Source: an uncultured Prevotella sp. (GTDB lineage Bacteria; Bacteroidota; Bacteroidia; Bacteroidales; Bacteroidaceae). Taken from it: DNA of 64,000 nt. The notes under the pieces were generated by a model that ran no database searches, had not been told where the DNA came from, and saw only the letters and a list, made by a program, of their open reading frames with translations. The position numbers were made by a program, and so were the translations under genes. The DNA is taken from positions 25,996 through 89,995 of the forward strand of contig CAMHTW010000009.1 of NCBI GenBank assembly GCA_946188165.1. The letters run 5' to 3'. This document shows, piece by piece, positions 16,789 through 25,848 of the stretch; the stretch's first letter is position 1, and every line of letters starts with the position of its first letter.

Positions 16789-17517
16789 ATGCGCTATTTC
16801 ATTTGGTTTAGCTATGATGGCGAACGGTATCACGGTTGGCAAGTGCAGCCCAATGGCGTGACGATACAGAGCGAGTTGGAACGTTGTCTGTCGCTCCTGT
16901 TGCGTGAAACCATCAGTGTGACGGGTGCCGGACGTACCGATGCTGGTGTTCACGCCCGTATGATGGCAGCCCATTTCGATACCGATGCCGTCTTCGAGCC
17001 TGCTACGCTCACCATGAAACTCAATGGTCTGTTGCCTTACGATATCAGTGTGAGCCGTGTCGAGCAGGTCGCTCCTGATATGCATGCCCGCTTCTCTGCG
17101 CGCGCGCGAACATATCATTATTATATACATACCCATAAGAATCCCTTTGCTCGTCGCTATTCTCAGGAGATGCACTATCGTCTCGACTTCAATTTGATGA
17201 ACGAGGCTGGACGTATTCTCTGCGAGTACGAGGATTTCGGTGCCTTCTGCAAGGCCGGCAGTGATGTGAAGACGACGCTTTGCCAAGTAACCCATGCCAA
17301 ATGGCACCAGATATCCGACACTGAGTGGTATTTCGAAATCACCGCCAACCGTTTCCTGCGTAATATGGTGCGTGCGGTAGTAGGTACCCTTGTGGAAGTA
17401 GGCAGAGGCCGTATGTCGATAGACGACTTCCGGCGGGTGATAGAAGGCGGACAGCGCACGCAGGCTGGCGAGTCGATGCCCGCCAAAGCCCTGTTCCTTG
17501 AGAATGTTGTTTATTAA
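16789..17517 (+). CDS. truA: tRNA pseudouridine(38-40) synthase
   Basis: 242 residues, normal for TruA. The catalytic Asp is in GAGRTDAGVHA; FSYDGERYHGWQ at the N-terminus and FRRVIEGGQRTQAGESMPAKAL near the end are family signatures. It isomerises U38-U40 in the anticodon stem of several tRNAs. It follows the repeat-filled gap after the AbgT-like gene and precedes the EamA gene with a heptamer array between them. Confidence 0.92.
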   Translation: MRYFIWFSYDGERYHGWQVQPNGVTIQSELERCLSLLLRETISVTGAGRTDAGVHARMMAAHFDTDAVFEPATLTMKLNGLLPYDISVSRVEQVAPDMHARFSARARTYHYYIHTHKNPFARRYSQEMHYRLDFNLMNEAGRILCEYEDFGAFCKAGSDVKTTLCQVTHAKWHQISDTEWYFEITANRFLRNMVRAVVGTLVEVGRGRMSIDDFRRVIEGGQRTQAGESMPAKALFLENVVY

Positions 17518-17536
17518 TTCTTCACCGGCGTAGCCG

Positions 17537-17571
17537 ATTCTTCACTCTTCACTCTTAACTCTTAACTCAAA
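17537..17571 (+). repeat. 7-base tandem repeat, 5 units
   Basis: Units ATTCTTC, ACTCTTC, ACTCTTA, ACTCTTA, ACTCAAA end one base before the EamA ATG at 17573. Confidence 0.75.
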
Positions 17572-17572
17572 T

Positions 17573-18493
17573 ATGGCTTGGTTACTATTAGCATTTCTGT
17601 CAGCAGCGTTGCTGGGTTGTTACGATTCACTGAAAAAGGAAGCGTTGAAGGGCAATGCCGTTATTCCCGTATTGTTTCTCAACACCCTGTTCTCATCATT
17701 GATTTTCCTGCCGTTCATCGTACTGAGTGCCAGTACAGATATGCTCGACGGCACTATCTTCCAGGTTGCATCAGGCGGTTGGGACATGCATAAATATATC
17801 GTGCTGAAAGCCCTCATTGTGCTGTCCAGTTGGATATTAGGCTATTTCGGCATGAAGCACTTGCCGCTGACCATCGTAGGACCTATCAATGCCACACGTC
17901 CCGTCATGGTGCTTGTCGGTGCATTACTTGTCTTTGGCGAACGCCTGAACGGATGGCAGTGGATTGGTGTCCTGCTGGCTTTCCTCTCATTTCTGATGTT
18001 AAGCCGTAGTGGCAAGAAAGAGGGCATCGATTTCAAACACGACCGCTGGATATGGATGATAGTTGGAGCAGCAGCATTGGGTGCTATCAGCGGACTCTAC
18101 GACAAATATCTGATGGCACCCGTCGAAAGCGGGGGTGTGGGGTTAGACCGCATGATGGTACAGTCGTGGTACAACATCTATCAGTGTTTCATGATGCTGG
18201 CCATGCTCTACCTGTTGTGGTGGCCTAAGCATAACGACACGACACCGTTCCACTGGAGTTGGGCTATCATTGGCGTCAGCGTCTTCCTGTCAATAGCCGA
18301 CTTCATGTATTTCTATTCGCTATCATTGCCCGACGCCATGATTTCCATTGTTTCTATGATACGAAGGGGTTCCGTGGTTGTCAGCTTCTTGTTTGGTGCA
18401 GCTTTCTTCCACGAAAAGAATTTGAAGGCAAAAGCGCTCGATTTGGCACTCGTACTGTTAGGAATGATCTTCCTCTACATCGGCAGTGCGTAA
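17573..18493 (+). CDS. EamA/DMT-family transporter
   Basis: 306 residues with about ten predicted membrane helices in two EamA repeats (about 3-145 and 158-304). Typical segments are GPINATRPVMVLVGALLVFGERLNG-type and, in the second repeat, a helix pair ending GMIFLYIGSA. Drug/metabolite transporter superfamily, inner membrane; substrate not predictable. Its final 36 bases overlap the end of the convergent FHA gene. Confidence 0.85.
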   Translation: MAWLLLAFLSAALLGCYDSLKKEALKGNAVIPVLFLNTLFSSLIFLPFIVLSASTDMLDGTIFQVASGGWDMHKYIVLKALIVLSSWILGYFGMKHLPLTIVGPINATRPVMVLVGALLVFGERLNGWQWIGVLLAFLSFLMLSRSGKKEGIDFKHDRWIWMIVGAAALGAISGLYDKYLMAPVESGGVGLDRMMVQSWYNIYQCFMMLAMLYLLWWPKHNDTTPFHWSWAIIGVSVFLSIADFMYFYSLSLPDAMISIVSMIRRGSVVVSFLFGAAFFHEKNLKAKALDLALVLLGMIFLYIGSA

Positions 18494-19009
18494 GATAATG
18501 CTGGTGGCACCTAATGTAAAGAGGGTGCCATCTTCTATGATACGGCGTTCGCGAGGCTGCAGTTCTACATCGCCCACAAACGTACCCGTATTACTGTTGT
18601 TGTCCATCAGCGTATAGCGCAGTCCGCCGCGTTTGTCACGACTGACGTTGATGGTGCAGTGGTTCAGGTCAACGCTGGGGTCAACCGTCTCGAAAGCTGT
18701 ATTGATGGGATTTCCTTTCTGGTAGCGACCTATCACGTTGTTACCCATGCGCAAAGGCAATACCTGCTTGAAGTGGAACACGTTTTCAATCACGACAATC
18801 GAGCCACATTCGCAGTTCGGCATTTGTAATTCAGAATTCAACGCTGCATTCTCATCCTTCTGGGTATTACGCAGTTTCGACACACCGATACGTATGCCAA
18901 ACTCGCGTCCGCACTGGTCACACTTGAAGACGAGCGACTGGCCCGCTTCATATTTTGTTTCGTCAAAAGTAATGTAGTTGTCGCACTTAGGACATCTGAC
19001 GCGCTTCAT
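18458..19009 (-). CDS. Zinc-ribbon and FHA-domain protein
   Basis: 183 residues. The N-terminus has two CxxC pairs (RCPKCDNY and FKCDQCGREFG), a zinc ribbon of the MJ0042 type. The C-terminal half is an FHA domain with the expected GRYQKGNPIN, DLNHCTINV and MDNNSNTGTFVGD features, which bind phosphothreonine peptides. No kinase is encoded next to it. Its start codon overlaps the stop of the HU/SPOR gene (ATGA), so the two are translationally coupled. Confidence 0.82.
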   Translation of the reverse strand: MKRVRCPKCDNYITFDETKYEAGQSLVFKCDQCGREFGIRIGVSKLRNTQKDENAALNSELQMPNCECGSIVVIENVFHFKQVLPLRMGNNVIGRYQKGNPINTAFETVDPSVDLNHCTINVSRDKRGGLRYTLMDNNSNTGTFVGDVELQPRERRIIEDGTLFTLGATSIILRTADVEEDHS

Positions 19010-20076
19010 ACTCCTTTAATCTTATACACCCACGCATCAGCAAACTCTATGTCTGTAGCTATCTTGTTCAGATGGTTATAGGCATCCGACTGATTATCGT
19101 ATCCACCGCAGATGACACGCAAAGTACCGTTATCGATGTTGATTCTGGCATCCGAAATACCACGCTTCTTTACTTGCTCAATAAACACTTCAGCATTATT
19201 GCGCTTTACCTGGCTGGCCAACACAATGCAATAGGTGCCTTTGGCTTCCTGCGAAGCTATAATATTTTCCTTACCTTCTTCCTTACCTTTCTTAACTTCC
19301 TTATTGCGTGCCACACTCTTACCTTCAGGTGTGTGAACTTCCTTAACTTCTAAAGGCTCCGCTGGCGTCATATTGCTGTCCTTAGGCATCAGCTTGTAAA
19401 GGATGTTGCCTTGCAACTGGCTCATGGTCTTAGTACCCAAATCACTGTTTGCCACAGGTGTTGCCAACAGGAAGAAACATGCTATAGCAGCCGCAATGGC
19501 TACCGCATTTCTCACCCATGACATCTTGACGACAAGCGCACCACGCTCACCTTCCTCTTCCTCGTCGGTAAAGTCGAGCAGGGTGGGGGATTGCGGCTCG
19601 TGATGCTCCTCCTCAACAGCGGGTGTCGGCTCCGTCTCTGCCAGAGGCATGTCATCCTTCAGACGCTTGAAACTAAAGTCGGCCAGACCATAGACCTCAG
19701 GTGATAGGATACCAGCCTCGCAGGGCTCGAATTCATAGTTGCCGTCTATGTTCACACTGAGTGTGCCCACGCCGTCCATCTCGTATTCACCTTCCGTATG
19801 CAGGATGCCTTTCAGTTCCTCCACCTCGGATTCTATTTGGCGCAACGCATCAGGATAACTTATGTCGTAAGCCTCCACATACGACTGGACGAGCAACGAG
19901 TCGTTCAGCGTCAACTGTGGGTTAAAGCCTAACGTGCGATAAGGCGGCAGCCAAAGTCTGTCGTCCTGGTCATAATGCGCATCTACATGGTGTGCAATAA
20001 AACCGCCAAAGCCTGGCACAATCACGCAATCATGGCTCAGCAGCAAGATTTCAATATGTCGTTGTATTTGAATCAC
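19006..20076 (-). CDS. HU-CCDC81-type and SPOR-domain membrane protein
   Basis: 356 residues. The N-terminal part (about 1-125) reads like the bacterial HU-CCDC81 pair: LLLSHDCVIVPGFGGFIAHH and LGFNPQLTLNDSLLVQSYVE. A membrane helix (about 183-205) and a Lys/Glu-rich linker lead to a C-terminal SPOR domain (about 278-356; YCIVLASQVKRNNAEVFIEQ), which binds denuded septal peptidoglycan. The likely arrangement is a cytosolic HU-like part and a periplasmic SPOR part, fitting a division or envelope role. Start set by the promoter element 4 bases upstream. Confidence 0.82.
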   Translation of the reverse strand: MIQIQRHIEILLLSHDCVIVPGFGGFIAHHVDAHYDQDDRLWLPPYRTLGFNPQLTLNDSLLVQSYVEAYDISYPDALRQIESEVEELKGILHTEGEYEMDGVGTLSVNIDGNYEFEPCEAGILSPEVYGLADFSFKRLKDDMPLAETEPTPAVEEEHHEPQSPTLLDFTDEEEEGERGALVVKMSWVRNAVAIAAAIACFFLLATPVANSDLGTKTMSQLQGNILYKLMPKDSNMTPAEPLEVKEVHTPEGKSVARNKEVKKGKEEGKENIIASQEAKGTYCIVLASQVKRNNAEVFIEQVKKRGISDARINIDNGTLRVICGGYDNQSDAYNHLNKIATDIEFADAWVYKIKGV

Positions 20077-20080
20077 GTTG

Positions 20081-20112
20081 CAAAATTACATCTTTTTTAT
20101 GAATACACCAAA
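20081..20112 (-). promoter_or_regulatory. Promoter for the HU/SPOR-FHA operon
   Basis: Minus-strand TTTG (20109-20112), 20-base spacer and TAatTTTG (20081-20088). The -7 element ends 4 bases before the ATG, implying an almost leaderless transcript. Confidence 0.65.
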
Positions 20113-20179
20113 TATTCATCCCACTTTTTCTTCAAAATAAGTGAAGGCGCCCGTCAGGGGACTTTGACACATGAGGCAT

Positions 20180-20214
20180 AAAAAAGCGGCAGGTTCCTAT
20201 TGTAGGGCCTGCCG
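20180..20214 (-). terminator. Rho-independent terminator of htpG
   Basis: On the minus strand CGGCAGG ... CCTGCCG forms a 7-pair stem with an inner CCT/AGG extension, followed by GCTTTTTTAT. It lies 26 bases after the htpG stop. Confidence 0.85.
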
Positions 20215-20239
20215 TTGTCTGATGATTGTGGTAGCGTTA

Positions 20240-22300
20240 CTATTTGATTAAATCTACGCTGCGCTTCAGGAATTTGTCGAGGGCTTCGCCTTTCAGCATG
20301 CCGTTCTGAAGCAGGGCGAGGTCGATGAGCTGGTGGACGATGTCGTTACCGGCAGCGAAGGTGCTGAGCACGTTCTGCTTCTTGTCCTTCTGCTCCTGAA
20401 TGGCCTTTTCGGTCTCAGCCTTCATGTCTTTGTCATCCTGTGTCAGTTCCTCAGGCTTCTTCTTCTCCTGGGCCTGACGGATGGCAGCCAGGCGGGCTTC
20501 CTGCCCTTTCAGTTCGCTGTCGATGGGCTTCAGTGCCTCTTCGGTGTTGGCTTTGCAATCGTCGAGTACGCGCTTGACCAGCGGATGGTCTGCGTTCAGC
20601 ACAAGGTTCAGTGAGTCAGGCATTTGCGCATAGAAGTTCATGCCTTGCTGGAAGCGGCTCATTTCCTTCATACGGCGCATCCATTCGTTCTGCGTAATGA
20701 CCACAGGACGCTGGTTCTCGCCCAGGCTCTGCACCTCGACCATGAACTCGGTCTTCTCCATCTTTGGCATCTGCGAACGGAACACCTGTGACAAATTGGC
20801 AGACTCGTCATCTGTCAGATTCGTCTTTGGTGCGTCATCCTTCACGATGAGTCGGTCTATGATGTCGCTATCGACACGCGTAAAGCGGCTCTTCTCGAAC
20901 TTCTGCTCCAGCATCTGAATGGCAGGGACGTCCAGCTGTCCGTCCAGCAGCAATACCGAGTAGCCCTTGTCCTTGGCGCCCTGAATATACGAGTACTGCT
21001 CCTCCTTATCCGTAGCATAGAGGTAGATGAGGTTGCCGTCCTTGTCCTTCTGGCTGCCCTCGATGAGCGTCTTGTACTCGTCGAAGGTGAAGTACTTGCC
21101 CTCGGTATCCTTCATCAGCGCGAAGTCCTTGGCGCGGTCGTAGAAGCTCTCTTCGCTCAGCATACCGTAGTTGATGAACAGCTTCAGGTCATCCCACTTC
21201 TCTTCGTACTGCTTGCGATCTTCCTTGAAGATGGCCTGCAGACGGTCTGCGACCTTCTTCGTGATATACGTCGAAATCTTCTTCACCTCGCGGTCGCTCT
21301 GCAGGTAGGAGCGGCTGACGTTCAGGGGAATGTCGGGCGAGTCGATGACGCCGTGCAACAGCGTGAGGAATTCGGGCACGATGCCCTCTACCTGGTCAGT
21401 GACAAACACCTGATTGCAGTACAGCTGAATCTTGTTGCGCTGCAGGTCTATGTTCGACTTGATGCGTGGGAAGTACAGAATACCCGTCAGGTTGAAGGGG
21501 TAGTCCACGTTCAGGTGAATCCAGAACATCGGTTCGTCGTGCATGGGGTAGAGGGTGCGGTAGAACGACTTGTAGTCCTCGTCCTTCAGCGTTGAGGGAG
21601 CCTTGGTCCACAGCGGTTCCACGTCGTTGATGACGTTGTCCTTGTCGGTGTCGACCATCTCCTTCTTCTCGCTGGACCACTCCTGCTTCTTACCAAAGGC
21701 TACGGGAACGGCCATGAACTTGCAGTACTTGGTGAGCAACTGCTGAATCTTCTCCTTCTCCAGGAACTCCTTGCAGTCGTCGTCCAGATAGAGGATGATG
21801 TCCGAACCGCGATCGTCCTTCTCTGCATCGTCAATCTCGTAGGCTGGCGAGCCGTCGCACGACCACTTGACAGCCTTCGAGCCGTCCTTGTACGACTTGG
21901 TGACAATCTCCACCTTCTTCGACACCATAAAGCTTGAATAGAAACCTAAGCCAAAGTGGCCTATGATGCTGTTAGCGTTGTCCTTATACTTCTCCAGGAA
22001 GTCGTTCACGCCCGAGAAGGCAATCTGGTTGATGTACTTGTCGATTTCCTCCTCGGTCATACCGATACCGCGGTCGGAAATGGTGATGGTACCCTTATCC
22101 TTGTCCAGGCTGACGTGAACCGTCAAGTCGCCCATGTCGCCCTTGAACTCGCCTTGCTGGGCCAGTGTCTTCAACTTCTGCGTGGCATCGACGGCGTTCG
22201 ACACCATTTCGCGCAGGAAAATCTCATGGTCGCTGTAGAGAAACTTTTTGATGACGGGGAAAATGTTCTCAGTCGTAACCCCGATGTTACCTTTTTGCAT
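20240..22300 (-). CDS. htpG: Molecular chaperone HtpG (Hsp90)
   Basis: 686 residues from ATG at 22300 (MQKGNIGVTTENIFPVIKKF). GHKL ATPase at the N-terminus with FLREMVSNAVDA, DRGIGMTEEE and the lid GHFGLGFYSSFMV; middle and C-terminal Hsp90 domains follow. It carries a Lys/Glu-rich insertion near the C-terminus (about residues 590-640), common in Bacteroidales. Cytosolic ATP-dependent chaperone. It is divergent from dinB across a 100-base gap. Confidence 0.95.
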   Translation of the reverse strand: MQKGNIGVTTENIFPVIKKFLYSDHEIFLREMVSNAVDATQKLKTLAQQGEFKGDMGDLTVHVSLDKDKGTITISDRGIGMTEEEIDKYINQIAFSGVNDFLEKYKDNANSIIGHFGLGFYSSFMVSKKVEIVTKSYKDGSKAVKWSCDGSPAYEIDDAEKDDRGSDIILYLDDDCKEFLEKEKIQQLLTKYCKFMAVPVAFGKKQEWSSEKKEMVDTDKDNVINDVEPLWTKAPSTLKDEDYKSFYRTLYPMHDEPMFWIHLNVDYPFNLTGILYFPRIKSNIDLQRNKIQLYCNQVFVTDQVEGIVPEFLTLLHGVIDSPDIPLNVSRSYLQSDREVKKISTYITKKVADRLQAIFKEDRKQYEEKWDDLKLFINYGMLSEESFYDRAKDFALMKDTEGKYFTFDEYKTLIEGSQKDKDGNLIYLYATDKEEQYSYIQGAKDKGYSVLLLDGQLDVPAIQMLEQKFEKSRFTRVDSDIIDRLIVKDDAPKTNLTDDESANLSQVFRSQMPKMEKTEFMVEVQSLGENQRPVVITQNEWMRRMKEMSRFQQGMNFYAQMPDSLNLVLNADHPLVKRVLDDCKANTEEALKPIDSELKGQEARLAAIRQAQEKKKPEELTQDDKDMKAETEKAIQEQKDKKQNVLSTFAAGNDIVHQLIDLALLQNGMLKGEALDKFLKRSVDLIK

Positions 22301-22364
22301 ATACCTTATTCTATTTAATATTATATTCGTTTGCCGAGGTATCTGCAAATATCGTGCCAAACAT

Positions 22365-22395
22365 TTTGTCGTTTCGAAAATAATACCTATCTTTG
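22365..22395 (+). promoter_or_regulatory. Promoter for dinB
   Basis: TTTG (22365-22368), 19-base spacer, TAtcTTTG (22388-22395): a full consensus match. The -7 element ends 5 bases before the dinB ATG, so the leader is very short or absent. No LexA-type box was recognised. Confidence 0.7.
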
Positions 22396-22400
22396 CTGCG

Positions 22401-23489
22401 ATGAAGATTATTCATGTGGACATGGACCAATTCTTTGCGGCTGTGGAACAGCGTGACAATCCAGAACTGAAGGGCAAGCCAATAGCTGTTGGCCACGATG
22501 CGGAGCGTGGCGTGGTATCAACAGCAAGCTATGAAGCCCGTCGCTTTGGCGTTCATTCTGCACAGTCCATTCAGGTGGCCAAAAGACGCTGTCCGCAGCT
22601 CATCATCGTGGAACCGCATTTTCAGCGGTACAAAGAGGTGTCTTTACAGTTGCATGAAATTTTTCATGACTATACAGATATCATAGAGCCTATCTCACTT
22701 GACGAAGCGTTTCTGGATGTGACAGAGAATAAGAAAGGTATTGAACTGGGTGTTGACATAGCCCGTGAAATCAAGCAGCGCATCTTTGAGACAACAGGAC
22801 TGACTGCCTCTGCTGGTGTGAGCTACTGCAAATTCCTGGCAAAAATCGCATCTGACTGGCGTAAACCGGATGGATTGACTGTTATCCATCCTGACAGGGC
22901 ATTGGATTTCATCGCTCAGTTGAAGGTGGAGAAGATTTGGGGAGTTGGCAACAAGACGGCTGAGAAAATGCACCGCATCGGAATCTTTACAGGAGCAGAC
23001 TTGAGAAAGATGTCATTGGCTCGTTTGACACAGGAATTTGGCAAGATGGGAAGCGTGTTCCACGACTTTGCCAATGGCATTGATGAGCGTCCAGTCATAT
23101 CTGAATGGGAGCGTAAATCTGTCAGCTGTGAACAGACATTTGAAAAGGATATCAACGACAACGCAGCTGTCACCATTCATCTGTATCATACCGTTCTGGA
23201 ACTGGTACGCCGCATCGAGAAAGCCGACTTTGAAGGGCGTACCTTGACGCTGAAAGTGAAGTTTCAAGACTTTCAGCAAATCACACGCAGTATAACAGTT
23301 GACCATGTTCTTCGAACGAAAGAGGCTATTCTTCCATTGGCTAAGCAACTGATGGGTGACGTGGAATTTCATTCGCATCCCATCCGCCTGTTGGGATTGG
23401 GTGTGGCCAATCAAAAAACCCCATCCTTTCACGAGGATCCACGTTGGGTGGAGTTGGAATTGGAGTTCGAGCCGTGGCCTGATGCTTAG
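22401..23489 (+). CDS. dinB: DNA polymerase IV (Y-family)
   Basis: 362 residues from ATG at 22401 (MKIIHVDMDQFFAAVEQRDN); the promoter 5 bases upstream rules out the longer frame. Catalytic carboxylates are in HVDMDQFFA and SLDEAFLDVT; the steric-gate and palm segments YEARRFGVHSA and TASAGVSYCKFLAKIAS are present, followed by the helix-hairpin-helix WGVGNKTAEKM and a little-finger domain. Translesion polymerase. It is the last core gene before the accessory island. Confidence 0.95.
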   Translation: MKIIHVDMDQFFAAVEQRDNPELKGKPIAVGHDAERGVVSTASYEARRFGVHSAQSIQVAKRRCPQLIIVEPHFQRYKEVSLQLHEIFHDYTDIIEPISLDEAFLDVTENKKGIELGVDIAREIKQRIFETTGLTASAGVSYCKFLAKIASDWRKPDGLTVIHPDRALDFIAQLKVEKIWGVGNKTAEKMHRIGIFTGADLRKMSLARLTQEFGKMGSVFHDFANGIDERPVISEWERKSVSCEQTFEKDINDNAAVTIHLYHTVLELVRRIEKADFEGRTLTLKVKFQDFQQITRSITVDHVLRTKEAILPLAKQLMGDVEFHSHPIRLLGLGVANQKTPSFHEDPRWVELELEFEPWPDA

Positions 23490-23568
23490 ACATGTCCCAA
23501 AATACATAAAATTTTCATTCTTACTAAGATTTTTTGTACAAATCTGCTTTATTTTATTTTATTTTTCC

Positions 23569-23576
23569 TAACTTTG
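23569..23576 (+). promoter_or_regulatory. -7 promoter element before the WYL remnant
   Basis: TAacTTTG, 43 bases before the ATG at 23620. No well-spaced TTTG was found upstream. Confidence 0.5.
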
Positions 23577-23619
23577 TGCCATAATCGCGCATTCATATTT
23601 TATAAATAGCGCAGACCTA

Positions 23620-23793
23620 ATGCAGAAAATTATGGCAAATGTTAAGAACGCAGGAATAAGGGAAATAATAATAGACCGCTGTCTTCAGAACAGAGACGGC
23701 AGGACTGTTCTGCAGATAATGGATGCTTGTAACGACGCTCTTAAAGCGCATGGCCTTCGTCCTGTAACTTCTGCTAATACCATTCATCTATGA
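23620..23793 (+). pseudogene. N-terminal remnant of a WYL-domain transcriptional regulator
   Basis: The open frame gives 57 residues (53 from the ATG at 23632) and then stops. The text IDRCLQNRDGRTVLQIMDAC followed by LRPVTSANTIHL resembles the first helices of the HTH found at the start of Bacteroidales WYL regulators, which normally run to about 300 residues. The HTH is cut before its recognition helix and no WYL text follows in any frame I read. The family call is from memory of conserved N-termini. Confidence 0.5.
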
Positions 23794-24050
23794 GGTAGTA
23801 ACGGGCAAGACAATCGTATAAAGGAACTAAGCAGGGAGAAAGCAGGCATGAAGCAGGGAGAGATACGTAAGCAAACAGGGAGAGAGACGGCATCTTGCTC
23901 GTCAATAGCGCTCGCCCTTATGAATGCGGGCGCCCGCCCTTATATCTGCGAGCGTACGGCCTCATATCTTGGAGCGACCGCCCGAAACCGATTTTTGTAC
24001 TATATAACATCATTGCAGCAATAAGAACAAAGAAAAGGATAGAAAATCGT

Positions 24051-24251
24051 ATGTATATACCGCCATTTACAGTTTCCGCTGAAGCTATCAATCTGATAGC
24101 AGAGATTTCTGGCCAGATAGAGCGCTATGCCATCCGACTGTTAGGGATGACCCAGCGCGGAGCTGAAAAACTAATGAAAAGACTGAAGGAAGCTGGAGTC
24201 ATCAGCAGAGAAGGGAGCCGAAAAAACGGCATTTGGATTATCAATAAATAA
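24051..24251 (+). pseudogene. Fic-family protein remnant, core deleted in frame
   Basis: 66 residues from ATG at 24051. The first about 30 (IPPFTVSAEAINLIAEISGQ then IERYAIRL) match the N-terminus of Bacteroidales Fic-family AMP-transferases. The remainder (MTQRGAEKLMKRLKEAGVIS then an NGIWII ending) matches the C-terminal winged helix. Between them about 250 residues, including the HPFxxGNG catalytic motif, are missing, so the product cannot be an active AMP-transferase. It might still be expressed as a small winged-helix protein. It lies about 85 bases before hsdM, where Fic genes are often found. Confidence 0.6.
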
Positions 24252-24287
24252 AGTGCAGGATATAGTGCAGAATATAGTGCAGTTTAT
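24252..24287 (+). repeat. 12-base tandem repeat after the Fic remnant
   Basis: Three units AGTGCAGGATAT, AGTGCAGAATAT, AGTGCAGTTTAT. In one frame they read as VQDI, VQNI, VQFI repeats. Fic-family proteins often have short VQ-type repeats in the linker before the winged helix, so this may be debris of the parent gene. Confidence 0.55.
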
Positions 24288-24335
24288 CGTGAGAATGATA
24301 TATTCACCGATGATTAACGGATAAATACAAGATAT

Positions 24336-25844
24336 ATGGCAAAGAAAGAAAATACAACCTCAATAGGTTTTGAGGATGCGATATGGAGGGCTGCGGATAA
24401 GCTTCGTGGTAATCTGAATGCTTCTGAATATGAAGGTGTGGTTCTTGGACTCATCTTCCTGAAGTATATCAGCGATAAGTTTGAGGCGAAGTTTAAGGAA
24501 CTTTCCGAAGACGAATATGCTGACGTTGAGGATAAAGACGAATACGAAGCAGATGGCGTTTTCTTTGTCCCGCAAGATGCACGTTGGAGCGTTATATCTC
24601 AGGCAGCACACACCCCACAGATTGGTAAGGTGATAGATGATGCGTTGGAGGCAATAGAACGTGAGAATACCAAGTTGAAAGGTGTGCTTCCTTCCAACTA
24701 TGCCCGTCCAGAACTTGACAAACGCCGCTTGGGTGATGTGGTTGACCTGTTTACCAATATCCACATGCTGGCATCAGGTGATGAGAAAGACCTGCTTGGC
24801 AGAGTCTATGAATACTGCCTGCAGAAGTTCGCCTCGATGGAAGGCAAGAATGCAGGCGAATTCTATACCCCCAGCTGCATAGTTCGCACTATCGTAGAAA
24901 TACTGCAGCCCTATGCAGGTCGTGTCTATGACCCCTGCTGTGGTTCAGGCGGTATGTTTGTGCAGAGTGCCAAGTTTATACAGAACCATCAGAAGGACAT
25001 TAACAATATCAGCGTATATGGTCAGGAAGCCAACCCTTCTACATGGAAGATGGCCCACATGAATGTTGCCATCCGAGGTTTGGAAGCCAATCTGGGTAAG
25101 TCATACGCAGATACCTTCTTTGATGACCAGCACCCCACCTTGAAGGCAGACTTCATCATGGCAAATCCTCCTTTCAATCTCAGCGACTGGGGTGCAGATA
25201 AGTTGGCTAATGATGTACGTTGGAAGTTTGGCATCCCACCAGCAGGCAATGCTAACTTTGCTTGGATGCTGCACATGATTCATCACCTGTCACCTACAGG
25301 TCGTATTGGCTTGGTGTTGGCTAATGGTGCTTTGAGCAGTCAGACGGGAGGCGAAGGTGTGATACGTCAGAAGATAGTAGAAGCCGACTTGGTGGAGGGC
25401 ATTATAGCTTTGCCTTCGCAGCTGTTCTACTCAACAGGTATTCCAGTCAGTCTATGGTTCCTCTCACGCAATAAGCAGCAGGCAGGCAAGGTATTGTTTG
25501 TTGACGCCAGAAATATGGGTACTATGGTAACCCGTGCAGTACGAGAGCTGATGCAAGAAGACATCACGAAGATTGCTTCTACCTTTGAGGCTTTCCGCAA
25601 TGGAACCCTTGAAGATGAAAAGGGCTTCTGTGCAGTCAAGACCTTACAGGACATCGCAGCACAAGATTTCATCCTGACTCCAGGCCGCTATGTAGGCATA
25701 GCAGAGCAAGAAGATGACGGCGAACCATTTGCAGATAAGATGAAGCGCCTAACCTCAGAACTCAGTGGACTCTTTGCAGAGAGCCATCGTCTTGAGGATG
25801 AGATAAAGAAACAGTTGAGTAGTATTGGTTTTGGAATCAATTAA
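24336..25844 (+). CDS. hsdM: Type I restriction-modification methyltransferase subunit
   Basis: 502 residues. N-terminal HsdM bundle (about 1-140, with RGNLNASEYEGVVLGLIFLK), then an N6-adenine methyltransferase with GEFYTPSCIVRTIVEIL, SAM-binding VYDPCCGSGGMFVQSAKF and catalytic NPPFNLSDW. With HsdS it methylates adenine at the recognition site; with HsdS and HsdR it forms the restriction complex. First gene of an operon to 32629; the next gene starts 4 bases after its stop. Confidence 0.95.
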   Translation: MAKKENTTSIGFEDAIWRAADKLRGNLNASEYEGVVLGLIFLKYISDKFEAKFKELSEDEYADVEDKDEYEADGVFFVPQDARWSVISQAAHTPQIGKVIDDALEAIERENTKLKGVLPSNYARPELDKRRLGDVVDLFTNIHMLASGDEKDLLGRVYEYCLQKFASMEGKNAGEFYTPSCIVRTIVEILQPYAGRVYDPCCGSGGMFVQSAKFIQNHQKDINNISVYGQEANPSTWKMAHMNVAIRGLEANLGKSYADTFFDDQHPTLKADFIMANPPFNLSDWGADKLANDVRWKFGIPPAGNANFAWMLHMIHHLSPTGRIGLVLANGALSSQTGGEGVIRQKIVEADLVEGIIALPSQLFYSTGIPVSLWFLSRNKQQAGKVLFVDARNMGTMVTRAVRELMQEDITKIASTFEAFRNGTLEDEKGFCAVKTLQDIAAQDFILTPGRYVGIAEQEDDGEPFADKMKRLTSELSGLFAESHRLEDEIKKQLSSIGFGIN

Positions 25845-25848
25845 TACG

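Larger units (their letters stand above)
23490..24050. other. Gene-poor start of the accessory island
   Basis: 561 bases between dinB and the Fic remnant. It holds a good -7 element, a 53-57 codon WYL-regulator remnant and then about 250 bases (23794-24050) with purine-rich text and an unusually GC-rich patch near 23905-23990. I see no gene, RNA or terminator in that second half. Confidence 0.6.
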
